Position numbers and translations under genes: made by a program. A DNA stretch of 42,231 nucleotides. Source: Verrucomicrobiota bacterium (lineage in GTDB: Bacteria; Verrucomicrobiota; Verrucomicrobiia; Chthoniobacterales; SZAS-18). Where the stretch lies: positions 1 through 42,231 of the forward strand of contig JANXRG010000102.1 in NCBI GenBank assembly GCA_025353105.1. The letters run 5' to 3'. This document shows, piece after piece, positions 10,359 to 18,124 of the stretch (position 1 is the first letter of the stretch; every line of letters begins with the position of its first letter). The notes under the pieces were generated by a model. It was not told where the DNA came from. It saw nothing but the letters and a program-made list of their open reading frames with translations, and did no database searches.

Positions 10359-10387
10359 TTTCAATTTCCGGAGGGTTCCGCTAAAAC
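10359..10387 (+). promoter_or_regulatory. Promoter candidate upstream of the DsrE gene
   Basis: TTTCAA (10359-10364) and TAAAAC (10382-10387) are separated by 17 bp. The -10 hexamer ends 7 nt before the ATG at 10395, again predicting a leaderless or nearly leaderless mRNA. Confidence 0.4.
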
Positions 10388-10394
10388 TCGAGGC

Positions 10395-10949
10395 ATGAGA
10401 ACTTTCCATCGCCTCATCCTCGCGACGCTGTCCGCCCTGGTCGCTGCTGCTTTCGCGTCCGCCGCGGATTGGCCGCCCGCCAAAGCCCCAGTGGTCCCGG
10501 AGGCCGACGGTTACGTAGTCATCCCCCGGGCGGCAGTTCCGCCCACGAATAGCCGGACCTATCGCGCGATTTTTGACGCGACCCGGGCCGCCGACAAACC
10601 GACCGAACTGGTTCCCGCGATCAATATGGCGGCGTCCGAGCTCAACGCGTTGGCCGTCGCTGGCGTATCGCTGCGACGTGCGAAGTTCGCGCTGGTCTTC
10701 CATGGTGCCGCGCTGGATGGCATTCGTGATGACGCGAGTTACCAGGCGAAGTTCGGCGTCAGCAATCCCAACCTGAAAGTCCTCAAGACGCTGCGAGACC
10801 GGGGAGTTGAATTGTTTGTCTGCGGGCAAAATCTCGTCTCGGACAAGATCGATCCGAAAACGCTTTCGCCCGACGTTTCGGTGGCGAGCGACGGGTTGAT
10901 CGTCCTCATGACCTACCAGAACCGCGGTTACGCCCTGCTGAGCTTCTAG
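10395..10949 (+). CDS. Secreted DsrE/DsrF-like family protein
   Basis: The 184-aa protein starts with a clear signal peptide (MRTFHRLILATLSALVAAAFASA, cut near residue 24), so it acts outside the cytoplasm. The mature part has the DsrE-like fold signature: a strand KFALVFHGAALDGI (97-110), then a helix with NPNLKVLKTLRDRG and the strand VELFVCGQN, carrying one conserved-position cysteine (C143). Classical DsrE proteins relay sulfur on such a cysteine; exported versions are common and their role is not settled. It stands alone between the kinase gene, 141 bp upstream, and the convergent folK gene. Family call good, function unknown. Confidence 0.8.
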   Translation: MRTFHRLILATLSALVAAAFASAADWPPAKAPVVPEADGYVVIPRAAVPPTNSRTYRAIFDATRAADKPTELVPAINMAASELNALAVAGVSLRRAKFALVFHGAALDGIRDDASYQAKFGVSNPNLKVLKTLRDRGVELFVCGQNLVSDKIDPKTLSPDVSVASDGLIVLMTYQNRGYALLSF

Positions 10950-10993
10950 GATTTTCCCTGTGAACTAGGAACCTGGTTCGCGTGCGCTCGACC

Positions 10994-11494
10994 TCACCAC
11001 TCAGCCTGCATTCGACGCGTCGAAACATCCGCTCCGAGATCCGCGAGCAGCGCCGCCACCGTTTTCGCCTGACCCGGCAGCACGAGCTGCGGGCGAAGCT
11101 CCGCCAGCGGCGCCAGGACAAACCGACGCAAATGGAGACGCGGATGAGGGATCGCAATCTCCTCGTTCCGCAGCGAGAGATTTCCCGCGTACAAGATGTC
11201 CAGGTCGATCCGGCGCGAGACGTTGCGCGGGTGCTTCAACGGCCGGCCCATCGCGACCTCGATGGCGCGCAGCGCGTCGAGCAGCGTCACCGGGTGACCA
11301 TCGTACTCGATCTCGATCACCGTGTTCAAGAATCCCGGAGTGCCTGGTTCGCAATCCACCGGATCACTCTCAAATATCGGCGCCGACCGCGCGGATCCCC
11401 TTACCCCCGGCAGCGCGAGAATCCGCGCGCGCGCGGCCTGCAGGGCTGCAAGGCGGTCGCCCATGTTGGACCCCAGGCCGATTCCGGTGAGCAT
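10994..11494 (-). CDS. folK: 6-hydroxymethyl-7,8-dihydropterin pyrophosphokinase (HPPK)
   Basis: It transfers pyrophosphate from ATP to 6-hydroxymethyl-dihydropterin in folate synthesis. The 166-aa protein shows the N-terminal GLGSNMGDR motif, the SRRIDLDILY segment holding the two metal-binding aspartates, and the PHPRLHLRRFVLAPL motif. I chose ATG 11494, which puts GLGSN four residues from the N-terminus as in the family. A GTG at 11542 overlaps the trpD stop (GTGA), but the 16 residues it adds are encoded by a C/T-rich tract and look non-coding. No Shine-Dalgarno is present; that C/T-rich tract sits right before the ATG. It is the last gene of a unit behind trpD. folC lies elsewhere in the window (29626-30882). 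Confidence 0.9.
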   Translation of the reverse strand: MLTGIGLGSNMGDRLAALQAARARILALPGVRGSARSAPIFESDPVDCEPGTPGFLNTVIEIEYDGHPVTLLDALRAIEVAMGRPLKHPRNVSRRIDLDILYAGNLSLRNEEIAIPHPRLHLRRFVLAPLAELRPQLVLPGQAKTVAALLADLGADVSTRRMQAEW

Positions 11495-11538
11495 TGAAGA
11501 GATGGAGGAAGGAAGAGGGAACAAGGAAGAAGAAGTTG

Positions 11539-12582
11539 TCACGCGGTCCGCGCGGCCTCGAGCTTGGCGAGGGCGCGGCCGCTGGCGAGTTGCTCCAGGG
11601 CGAGCGCGACGCCGGCGGGGAGGGTGTCGGCGAGACCGGCGACGACGAAACCCGCCGCGGCGTTCATGACCACGAAGTCGCGCCGTGCATCGGTGATTTC
11701 ACCACGCAGAATTCCGACAATCAGGCGCGCGTTCTCGGCGGGTTCGCCGCCCCGCAAGTCCGCCAGCGACGCCACCGGCGGAAGGCCAAATTCCGCGGCC
11801 TCGATTCGACCGGGCGTGACCACGCCGAGCTCGACGCGGCCCACGTCACTTGGACCCAGCGGCGAGATTTCATCCATGCCGCGCGTGGCGTCGACCCAGC
11901 CGTGCACGGCCCAAGCGCAAGTGCGCCCAAGATTCGCAAAGACCTCGGCGAAGACCGGCACGAGCTCCGCGGAAAAAACCCCAGTCAACTGACGCGGCGG
12001 GCGGGCGGGATTCAGCAGCGGGCCGAGCAGGTTGAACACGCTGCGTTCGCCGCGCTCCGCGAGCAGCCGTCGCACCGGCGCAATCGATTGGAAGGCGGGA
12101 TGGTAGTCCGGCGCGAACATGAACCCCAGGCCGTGGCGCTCGAGGCTTTCGCGGAGCCGCGCCGGCGGCAGCCGGATGGGCACCCCCAGTTCCGCGAGGA
12201 CATCGGCGCCGCCGCTCCGAGAGGTGATCGCGCGGTTCCCGTGCTTGACGATGCATGCCCCGCCCGCCGCCAGCACGAACATCGCTGCGCTCGAAACATT
12301 GAAGAGCTCGAGCCCGTCGCCGCCGGTGCCACACAAATCAATGACCGGGCCGGCAAGCCGCTGGAAGTCGATCTCGGGATCGACGGAGAACGCGAGCAAC
12401 GCCTTGGCCAGCGCGGAAATTTCCGCCGCGGTCTCGCCTTTGGTGCGCAGCGCGAGAAGAAAGGCCGCCTTTACTTCATCGTCATTATCCGGCGACATCA
12501 ACGCTGCGAGCGCCGTCGCGATTTCGTCGGCGGTCAGATCGCTCCGCTCGTGCTGCAATTTCCGAAGAAGTTCCGTGAGCAT
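11539..12582 (-). CDS. trpD: Anthranilate phosphoribosyltransferase
   Basis: It joins anthranilate to PRPP in the second step of tryptophan synthesis. From ATG 12582 the protein is 347 aa, the normal length. It has the PRPP-binding loop CGTGGDG (84-90), then FNVSS, KHGNRA (113-118), the SGGADVL stretch, and the DATRGMDE acidic motif that binds magnesium. The frame is open upstream to 12780, but that extension lies outside the conserved N-terminal helices (MLTELLRKL start). There are no other trp genes nearby; its neighbours are folK downstream and a membrane protein gene 104 bp upstream. Both folK and trpD belong to chorismate-linked metabolism, which may explain the pairing. Confidence 0.95.
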   Translation of the reverse strand: MLTELLRKLQHERSDLTADEIATALAALMSPDNDDEVKAAFLLALRTKGETAAEISALAKALLAFSVDPEIDFQRLAGPVIDLCGTGGDGLELFNVSSAAMFVLAAGGACIVKHGNRAITSRSGGADVLAELGVPIRLPPARLRESLERHGLGFMFAPDYHPAFQSIAPVRRLLAERGERSVFNLLGPLLNPARPPRQLTGVFSAELVPVFAEVFANLGRTCAWAVHGWVDATRGMDEISPLGPSDVGRVELGVVTPGRIEAAEFGLPPVASLADLRGGEPAENARLIVGILRGEITDARRDFVVMNAAAGFVVAGLADTLPAGVALALEQLASGRALAKLEAARTA

Positions 12583-12686
12583 ACGTGGCCGACTTGCGGC
12601 AGAAACCGCGATAGTAATTCGAAATTCCCGTTGCCGCCACGAGGGGAAGAGGATCCTGCGCAGGCACCCGGGCGCGCTGATCTGTC

Positions 12687-13355
12687 CTATTGCCGCAAAT
12701 ATATCACGCCGTTGTCGATGCGAACCTGCTTGACCCGCGCCAGGACCTCGCGCTGCGGAACGAGCGCATTGTAGATCCACGCGGAGCAGGCAAGCTCAAG
12801 GAGCTTGCGCCGGTCTTCCGACAGATTCTTCCCGCCGCTTGCGGCTTGCGAAATCGCGACGCGGGCGATGCCTTCGGTCAGACTCGGCGTCATGGTCGCC
12901 GAAAGATTGAGGTACCGGCCGGCAAAGCGCTCGGCCAGAAATGACACTTCACCGAGCGGAAGCGTGAAGGCAACTTCGGCGTGATCGCGCACGAGGCGCA
13001 GCTCGGCGCGGTCCGCCAGGGACGTCTTCGAGCGAAGCAGCGAGCGGAGATCGTCCTCCGTCAGATCAAAGACCGCCTCGTCCGCCGGCTTCGCCGCCGA
13101 GAAATCCCGCCAGCGCTTCTTGAAGAGGCGCATGTCGCCCTCGATCGAGAGCCGCGTCGGCTGAATCGCCGGCGTGGCATCCGTCAGGTCTCGAAGCTGC
13201 GTGATAAAACGGTCGCGGTACCAGGTGAAGCAAAACGTGCCGAGCGCGCCGAGCACGACCAGCAGAATCAGGCAGCGGGTGAACATCCCGAGCCGCGACT
13301 GCCGGAGAACGAATCGGCGGAGCGCGGGCGAGGCGACGGGGGCGGGAGCGCGCAT
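12687..13355 (-). CDS. Single-pass membrane protein of unknown function
   Basis: The 222-aa protein has a short basic N-terminus, a transmembrane helix at about 26-46 (CLILLVVLGALGTFCFTWY) and a soluble domain of about 175 residues, probably periplasmic. The soluble part contains alternating strands and helices (RLSIEGDMRLFKKRWRDF; AEVAFTLPLGEVSFLAERFA) and resembles lipid-binding-like or membrane-anchored hypothetical proteins, but I cannot name a family. It starts 3 nt after the stop of the DUF4388/RDD gene, so the two are surely one operon and may work together. Confidence 0.75.
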   Translation of the reverse strand: MRAPAPVASPALRRFVLRQSRLGMFTRCLILLVVLGALGTFCFTWYRDRFITQLRDLTDATPAIQPTRLSIEGDMRLFKKRWRDFSAAKPADEAVFDLTEDDLRSLLRSKTSLADRAELRLVRDHAEVAFTLPLGEVSFLAERFAGRYLNLSATMTPSLTEGIARVAISQAASGGKNLSEDRRKLLELACSAWIYNALVPQREVLARVKQVRIDNGVIYLRQ

Positions 13356-13358
13356 GGG

Positions 13359-14777
13359 TCAGGTTTCCATCACCCAGCGGATGACCCGCGTGCCGGCGAG
13401 GTAATCGTGCAGAGCCCGTCGTTCCGGGTTGAAGAACGCGACGAGAAATCCAAACGGAATGACCGAGCTGCACGCGCGCTTGAGTGCGGCGCCGAATCCG
13501 GCGCGTTCGTCGGTGTCCGCGGTGACGACGCGCAGGTGCAGGGCCCACTTGCCGGGCGTGGTGCCCCCGACCCAGACGAAGACCGTCCACCACACCAGCG
13601 CGCCGACAAACTCGGCGAGAAGAAAATTCGGGGCGAGAAAATAGCCGGGTTCAATCACACCCGTCTTCGCGAGGAGGATCCACGTGGACTTGGCGATGAT
13701 CACGTAAAGCAGCATATCGATGACCCAGGCTCCGAGTCGCCACGGCAGGCGCGCGACGGCCCGCCGCACGGCGCGGAAGTGCACACCGAGTTTCGGGAGA
13801 TTCCGGAAAAAATCGGGACGGCAGGCCTCGCAAATCCAGCGGTCCTGATAGTACATCATCTGCTCGCGAGAAAGAGTTTTCAGGCAGACGTGGCAGCGAG
13901 CGGTCCCGAGGGGATCGTCGGCCGGCCGTTTCCCGATTCGGCTGGTCGCGGCGCGTGGGCCCGGACGCGCCGCGTCGGCGAGGTCCGCGGCATGGACGTC
14001 CTCGTACGATGTCCACCGGCTCAGGCCCGGCCGCCAGATCATGCTCGCTGGCTGCATTTGTCCTGCGCTGATCCGGTGCAGGATCACCTCCTCCGCCACC
14101 GGACCAATCTCCTTGTCGCGGTCGAGATAAAACCATTTGGCCGGACCCACGGGTGAATCCGGCGGAGCCGGAATTTCCGACGTGGACCCCGCGGCGGGTC
14201 CGTCGATGTCGGCGGGGTCAGCCAGGTCCACCAGACCAAACTCCGCCAACTTGAGCAGGTAGAGCTGCACCTGGAGCACCGCCATCCCGGTGGACGCGGC
14301 GATTTCGTCGGCCGAGGCATCGCGCCGGAGCATGGCCGACGCCTGGCGCAGGAACCCGCGCAAATCACGATCGATTTCACCCACTTCAATCTGCGTGCGC
14401 CGAAATTTTCGCTCCGGGAGTGCAAACAGGTGGGTCGATCCGCGGATTTCGTCCGATCGCGAGACAACCTCCAGGACGATCGCGTCGAGCGAGAAATTGC
14501 ACAACTGCTCGAGCGACGGCGGAGGCACGGGGTGAAAGGCGAATTCGCCGGTGCGGCCCAGATTCACCAGCACCAGCTTGTCGACGACCTTCGAGAGGTC
14601 CGTGACGCGCGTGTGGTCGGGGCCGACGCGACACGCGCGCACCGATCCCTCCTGCAGGTCGAGTTCAAACTGCCCGAGGTTTGGCACCCGCGTAAAGACC
14701 AGCCGGCCCACGGAAAAGCGCACCGCGTTGACGACGTCGGTGAGTGGAAAATCGTGCAGGGCACCGGCTACAGGCAT
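13359..14777 (-). CDS. DUF4388 / GYF_2 / zinc-ribbon / RDD membrane fusion protein
   Basis: This 472-aa protein joins several modules. Residues 1-115 look like DUF4388, found in gliding and signalling proteins (the ALHDFPLTDVVNAVRFS opening is typical). Residues 135-190 form a helical, winged-helix-like segment. Residues 213-262 are a GYF_2-type domain (WFYLDRDKEIGPV to WTSYED). A CxxC pair (C295/C298 and C316/C319) makes a zinc ribbon. Residues 335-470 are an RDD domain with about three membrane helices and the TTPGKWALHLRV motif. The cytosolic modules may recruit partners to the membrane. The next gene starts 3 nt downstream. AATAAT lies 5 nt before the ATG, and a GGGAG 11 nt upstream could serve as a distant Shine-Dalgarno. 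Confidence 0.8.
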   Translation of the reverse strand: MPVAGALHDFPLTDVVNAVRFSVGRLVFTRVPNLGQFELDLQEGSVRACRVGPDHTRVTDLSKVVDKLVLVNLGRTGEFAFHPVPPPSLEQLCNFSLDAIVLEVVSRSDEIRGSTHLFALPERKFRRTQIEVGEIDRDLRGFLRQASAMLRRDASADEIAASTGMAVLQVQLYLLKLAEFGLVDLADPADIDGPAAGSTSEIPAPPDSPVGPAKWFYLDRDKEIGPVAEEVILHRISAGQMQPASMIWRPGLSRWTSYEDVHAADLADAARPGPRAATSRIGKRPADDPLGTARCHVCLKTLSREQMMYYQDRWICEACRPDFFRNLPKLGVHFRAVRRAVARLPWRLGAWVIDMLLYVIIAKSTWILLAKTGVIEPGYFLAPNFLLAEFVGALVWWTVFVWVGGTTPGKWALHLRVVTADTDERAGFGAALKRACSSVIPFGFLVAFFNPERRALHDYLAGTRVIRWVMET

Positions 14778-14980
14778 GAGGAATTATTCTCCCGTGAGCG
14801 ATCCCTTAGTAGAGCGGCGGCGGGACTGGTTGACAAGGCCTCGTCGGAGATGTTTGGACTGGATTTAATTCGGGTCGATGGCAATAGCGGACATCATGGC
14901 TCGACCTGTCACTGCAAGAGCCATGCCGGATCGGCGTCAGCCTCATCCTTTCTCGAGATTCCACCAAAACTCCGCCCAAA

Positions 14981-15616
14981 ATGTCTTCGCCATCCGCGCC
15001 GCCCGCCGAGGAATCGGTGCTCGTCATTCCCCGCACACTTTTCGACGAACTCGGGGCATTCGAGGGGCTTTGTTTTGAAGCCGACCGATACCTCGAGGCC
15101 ATCCTCGATCCGGCTCACGCAAGTTTTCTGAGTCGCCCCGCGGCGGAAAATGATCCTTCGTTCAAGCAGATCATCCCGTACGCGCTCGTCACAAATGGCG
15201 GCCGCATCCTGCATTACGTCCGCGGCCAGAAAACCGGCGAACAGCGCCTCGCCGCCAAAGGGAGTATCGGCATCGGTGGCCACGTGAATCTTTCCGACCT
15301 CGATTCGCCCCGGATCAACTCCGCCACGTACCGCAACGGCGTGCGGCGCGAGGTCTCCGAGGAAATCGTGTTCGAAGGAACCTTTCGCGAAAGCGTCCGG
15401 GCGTTGCTGAACGACGATTCGAGCGACGTTGGTCGCGTGCATCTCGGCGTGGTGCACGTCTTTGAACTCGAAACCTCCGCGGTGCAGCCCGGGGAAAGTG
15501 AGATCACCGATCTCGAGTTCCTCACGCCGGAAGAACTTCGGCCGCGCTACGATGCGCTGGAGAGCTGGTCGCGCATCTGCTTTGATGGTCTCGACGGATT
15601 GATCCGGAAGGATTGA
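14981..15616 (+). CDS. NUDIX-domain protein
   Basis: The 211-aa protein carries the Nudix helix signature RREVSEEI (122-129) after a Gly-Gly (99-100) in GIGIGGHVNLSD, with KQIIPYALV as the opening strand of the domain. The stretch between the glycines and the helix is longer than in the canonical box, so the substrate is unclear. A family of this shape is often annotated as phosphoesterase. The substrate is probably a nucleoside-diphosphate-linked compound, but nothing here decides it. The gene stands alone: its upstream neighbour is divergent (203 bp) and the downstream gene is convergent (14 bp). The leader before the ATG is A/C-rich and has no Shine-Dalgarno. Confidence 0.8.
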   Translation: MSSPSAPPAEESVLVIPRTLFDELGAFEGLCFEADRYLEAILDPAHASFLSRPAAENDPSFKQIIPYALVTNGGRILHYVRGQKTGEQRLAAKGSIGIGGHVNLSDLDSPRINSATYRNGVRREVSEEIVFEGTFRESVRALLNDDSSDVGRVHLGVVHVFELETSAVQPGESEITDLEFLTPEELRPRYDALESWSRICFDGLDGLIRKD

Positions 15617-15634
15617 CGTGCGGGTCCGCGTCAA
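15613..15634. terminator. Hairpin between convergent NUDIX and EamA genes
   Basis: TTGAC (15613-15617) pairs with GTCAA (15630-15634), and inside it GCG pairs with CGC around a GGTC loop. It covers both stop codons. No T-tract follows on either side, so termination here is only a guess. Confidence 0.35.
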
Positions 15635-16572
15635 CCCTCGAGTCCGCGCGAAGTGGCGAGGGCGACACCGGCCAGCACAACGCCGCCACCGAGCCAGACC
15701 GCGGCCCCGGCGACCTCGCCAAAGAACAGCCATGCGAGCACGCTGGACGCCACGGGCTCGAAGAGGACGAGCAGCGAAATCAATGTCGGGGAGAACCAGC
15801 GCACCGCCCAGTTCGTGCTCGTGTGCCCGACGAGCTGCGGCACGACCGCGAGCACCACAAGCCAAAAATAGAAGGCCAGATTATATTGCGTGTACGCCGG
15901 GAGACCGGGCGGCAAACCGAACAGAGCGGGTCCCGGCAGTAGGAGCAATCCGCCAACGCCGTAGGCTACGGCAGCATACGCGCCGATCGCGAGGCCACCG
16001 CGCTGCGCCCCGCGACCCAGCAGACGATAGACGGCCGCCAGCACGCCGCCCGCGAACGCGAGAAGATCGCCGAGGACCGGATTCGAAGCCATGGTGTCAG
16101 CGCCCGATTGCGAATCGCTGAGGCCAATGAGCAACGCTCCCCCGAGCGCGAGCAGGATGCCCGCCCACGACCTCGCACTCAAACGCTCAATGCCCATCCA
16201 GGTCCCGATCACCGCGGTCCAGACCGGCCCGAGCGTGACCAACACCGTGCTCGCGGTGACCGTGGTGTACGCCAGGGACGTGAACCAAGTCGCGAAATGC
16301 AGTGCAAGGGCGATCCCCGAGACAGCCGACAGCCACAGGGCGCGGCGCGGAATCGCCGGCTGCCGCAGCAGGGAAATCCAAGCGGGCAGCAGTAACGCGC
16401 TCGCGAGCAGCAGCCGTCCGGCACCAAGCAGCAGCGAGAGGCCGAAGGATTTTTCGCCGCCCGCCGCAAAAGCAAACCGAACGAAGATCGACGCGGACGA
16501 TATTGCCAGCACACCCACGGTGAGCACGACGGTCACCTTCCAGCGGGGAGGTGTCGGCGGTTGAACGTGCAT
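15631..16572 (-). CDS. EamA/DMT-family transporter
   Basis: An integral membrane protein of 313 aa with about ten hydrophobic helices arranged as two EamA repeats, which is the normal length for the drug/metabolite transporter superfamily. The family exports amino acids, metabolites or drugs, mostly by proton exchange; the substrate cannot be read from sequence. Typical features are the SSASIFVRFAF opening helix, STVLVTLGPVWTAVIG at the end of the first repeat and LVLFEPVASSVLAWLFFGE in the second. ATG 16572 was chosen over the frame's first ATG at 16659, whose added residues are non-conserved and would lie 18 bp from the divergent gene. TATGCT lies 17 nt upstream of the chosen start. Confidence 0.88.
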   Translation of the reverse strand: MHVQPPTPPRWKVTVVLTVGVLAISSASIFVRFAFAAGGEKSFGLSLLLGAGRLLLASALLLPAWISLLRQPAIPRRALWLSAVSGIALALHFATWFTSLAYTTVTASTVLVTLGPVWTAVIGTWMGIERLSARSWAGILLALGGALLIGLSDSQSGADTMASNPVLGDLLAFAGGVLAAVYRLLGRGAQRGGLAIGAYAAVAYGVGGLLLLPGPALFGLPPGLPAYTQYNLAFYFWLVVLAVVPQLVGHTSTNWAVRWFSPTLISLLVLFEPVASSVLAWLFFGEVAGAAVWLGGGVVLAGVALATSRGLEG

Positions 16573-16640
16573 GCGGGGGAAGGGCGTCGAGCATACGCCC
16601 GAGTCCGCGGGTCCGTCCACGGTCGACGGCGCGCCGTCAT

Positions 16641-16669
16641 TTGCGCGCATCAGGCGCATCGACGATAGG
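16641..16669 (+). promoter_or_regulatory. Weak promoter candidate for small membrane protein
   Basis: TTGCGC (16641-16646) and GATAGG (16664-16669) are spaced 17 bp apart, with the -10 ending 7 nt before ATG 16677. The match to consensus is poor. Confidence 0.25.
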
Positions 16670-16676
16670 GTTCCCG

Positions 16677-16904
16677 ATGGCCAAAGGCGCTCCCAATGTG
16701 AAATCCGGGGATCTTCCGCTGCACGGCGGCGGGTGGGTGATCGTGCTGGCCGTTCTGCTGCTCGCCGGATTGGCCACCGTCGCGCGCTTCATGGACGCCG
16801 ACCGGAAGCAGATCGCACGGCTGGATGCCTTCGTAAAATCGACCGAAGCGCTGCCGACACCGCCGCCGGTCAGCACCGAGGAAATGGATCCGGAAAAGGA
16901 ATGA
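16677..16904 (+). CDS. Small single-pass membrane protein (75 aa)
   Basis: The protein has a short polar N-terminus, one transmembrane helix (WVIVLAVLLLAGLATVARFM, about 20-39) and a charged tail ending in STEEMDPEKE. The start ATG 16677 is chosen because the upstream 42 codons of the open frame are Arg/Ser-rich and overlap the EamA 5' region; an AGGG lies 6 nt before it. It ends 3 nt before the stop of the convergent HAD gene. Function unknown; no family recognised. Confidence 0.65.
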   Translation: MAKGAPNVKSGDLPLHGGGWVIVLAVLLLAGLATVARFMDADRKQIARLDAFVKSTEALPTPPPVSTEEMDPEKE

Positions 16905-16907
16905 GCT

Positions 16908-17708
16908 TTAGGCGAAGAGCCGCTTGAGCGCGTCGACCAGACCGTAGCCATCCTCGGCCGCGGAGACGTGTCCACCCGCGCCGCGCACCGTCTGCTTCAC
17001 CGCGGGGATCGCATTCGCCGGACAGGCCACGTGCCTCGCCGCACGGCCGTCGAGCATCGGGAGGTCGTTGTAATGATCGCCCGCAGCGAAGATCGATTCG
17101 GACGGAATGTTCAGCAACCGGCCTAATTCCGCGAGCGCGGTGCCCTTGTCGTAATCGACGTGGCAGAAGCGCAGGTAAATGCTGTTGCGCTGGTAGTGCA
17201 GTTTGGGCAACTGCGCCTTGAGCGAATCAATGTAATCCACCACCCAATCCATCTCCACGTCGGTCTTCGTCATCAGGCCCGCCGGCTCGGAGGGACCGTT
17301 GACGTGATCAAAGTTGTAAAGAATCCGCGCGCGGGACCGCGATTTGATGACTTCAATGGCCTCGAGCAGCAACGGCTGCGCCGCGGTGAAAAGTTCGCGG
17401 TGCGCGGCGAGGGTTTGCTGGTTCCAATCGCCGTAGTCGACCCATTCCCCCACGCGCTGATCGCAGGGACGGTACACGTCGCGCTCGCTGGTCAGGGCGA
17501 AGTCGGGATGAAAATTGAGGCCGCAATGCTCCCAAGCGTCCTTGAGCAACCCCGGCGAGCGACCCGTGTTCACCGCCCAGCGCACACCGCGACGACGCAG
17601 TTCCGTGAGTAACTCGATGAGCTCGTCCGAAAAGGGCGCCGGGCCCCCGAACGCCGGCACAAGCGTGCCGTCGAAATCGGTGCTGATGAGCTTGATGTCG
17701 GCGGCCAC
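16908..17708 (-). CDS. HAD-superfamily (Cof/IIB type) phosphatase
   Basis: It probably hydrolyses a phosphorylated sugar or similar metabolite in the cytoplasm. From GTG 17708 the protein has 266 aa and begins MAADIKLIST, so that motif I DFDGT (Asp11, Asp13) sits where the family has it. Other marks are VNTGRS (motif II-like), a type IIB cap in the middle, and AAGDHYNDLPML (motif IV) with the paired acidic residues. A TTG six codons upstream would also work, but the GTG has TAAAGT exactly 5 nt upstream, matching the leaderless pattern seen elsewhere in the window. The gene is convergent with the 75-aa membrane protein gene. Substrate unknown. Confidence 0.88.
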   Translation of the reverse strand: MAADIKLISTDFDGTLVPAFGGPAPFSDELIELLTELRRRGVRWAVNTGRSPGLLKDAWEHCGLNFHPDFALTSERDVYRPCDQRVGEWVDYGDWNQQTLAAHRELFTAAQPLLLEAIEVIKSRSRARILYNFDHVNGPSEPAGLMTKTDVEMDWVVDYIDSLKAQLPKLHYQRNSIYLRFCHVDYDKGTALAELGRLLNIPSESIFAAGDHYNDLPMLDGRAARHVACPANAIPAVKQTVRGAGGHVSAAEDGYGLVDALKRLFA

Positions 17709-17713
17709 GCGGG

Positions 17714-17719
17714 ACTTTA
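17714..17719 (-). promoter_or_regulatory. -10-like TAAAGT before HAD start
   Basis: TAAAGT on the minus strand ends 5 nt before the GTG at 17708. A TTTCGG lies 17 bp further upstream as a weak -35. It helps decide the start codon and predicts a leaderless mRNA. Confidence 0.4.
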
Positions 17720-17842
17720 CGCGCAAACCGTCGAGGCCGAAAGCCCGGGACAGGGCCCCGCGCGGCCGAACCGCGACGCGAGATTGCAGTTGAAGCGACC
17801 GTCACCCGGCGCAAAGAATGGAGACGACATCGCCGACTCCCC

Positions 17843-18121
17843 ATGAAATCCGCCTACGAACTCGCCATGGAACGCCTCGAAAAGGCGGCCCCCTCCGTGA
17901 AATTGTCCGACGCCCAGCGCGCGGAAATCGCCGAACTCGACTCGATGTACAAATCCAAGATCGCGGAGAAGGAGGTTTTTCTCGGCGGCGAACTGGACAA
18001 GGCTCGGGCGAAGCGTGAGGTCGACGAGATCCAAGCCCTGCAGCTCCAGCTGCAACGCGAGGTACGGCGGCTCCAGGCTGAGTGGGAGGAAAAAAAAGAG
18101 CGTGTCCGCGGCGCCGATTAA
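17843..18121 (+). CDS. Small coiled-coil protein of unknown function (92 aa)
   Basis: Nearly all of the protein is charged helix with heptad character (EIQALQLQLQREVRRLQAEW), so it should form a coiled coil. It has no signal peptide or membrane segment. The gene ends 3 nt before the prepilin peptidase start, so the two are co-transcribed, which hints at a role in the pilus/secretion apparatus or simply operon sharing. The ATG follows a C/T-rich stretch and has no Shine-Dalgarno. Confidence 0.75.
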   Translation: MKSAYELAMERLEKAAPSVKLSDAQRAEIAELDSMYKSKIAEKEVFLGGELDKARAKREVDEIQALQLQLQREVRRLQAEWEEKKERVRGAD

Positions 18122-18124
18122 AGC

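Noticed and set aside
11494-12774. Long plus-strand open frame across trpD
   Set aside because: It is antisense to trpD, whose motifs are intact; long shadow frames are expected at this GC content.
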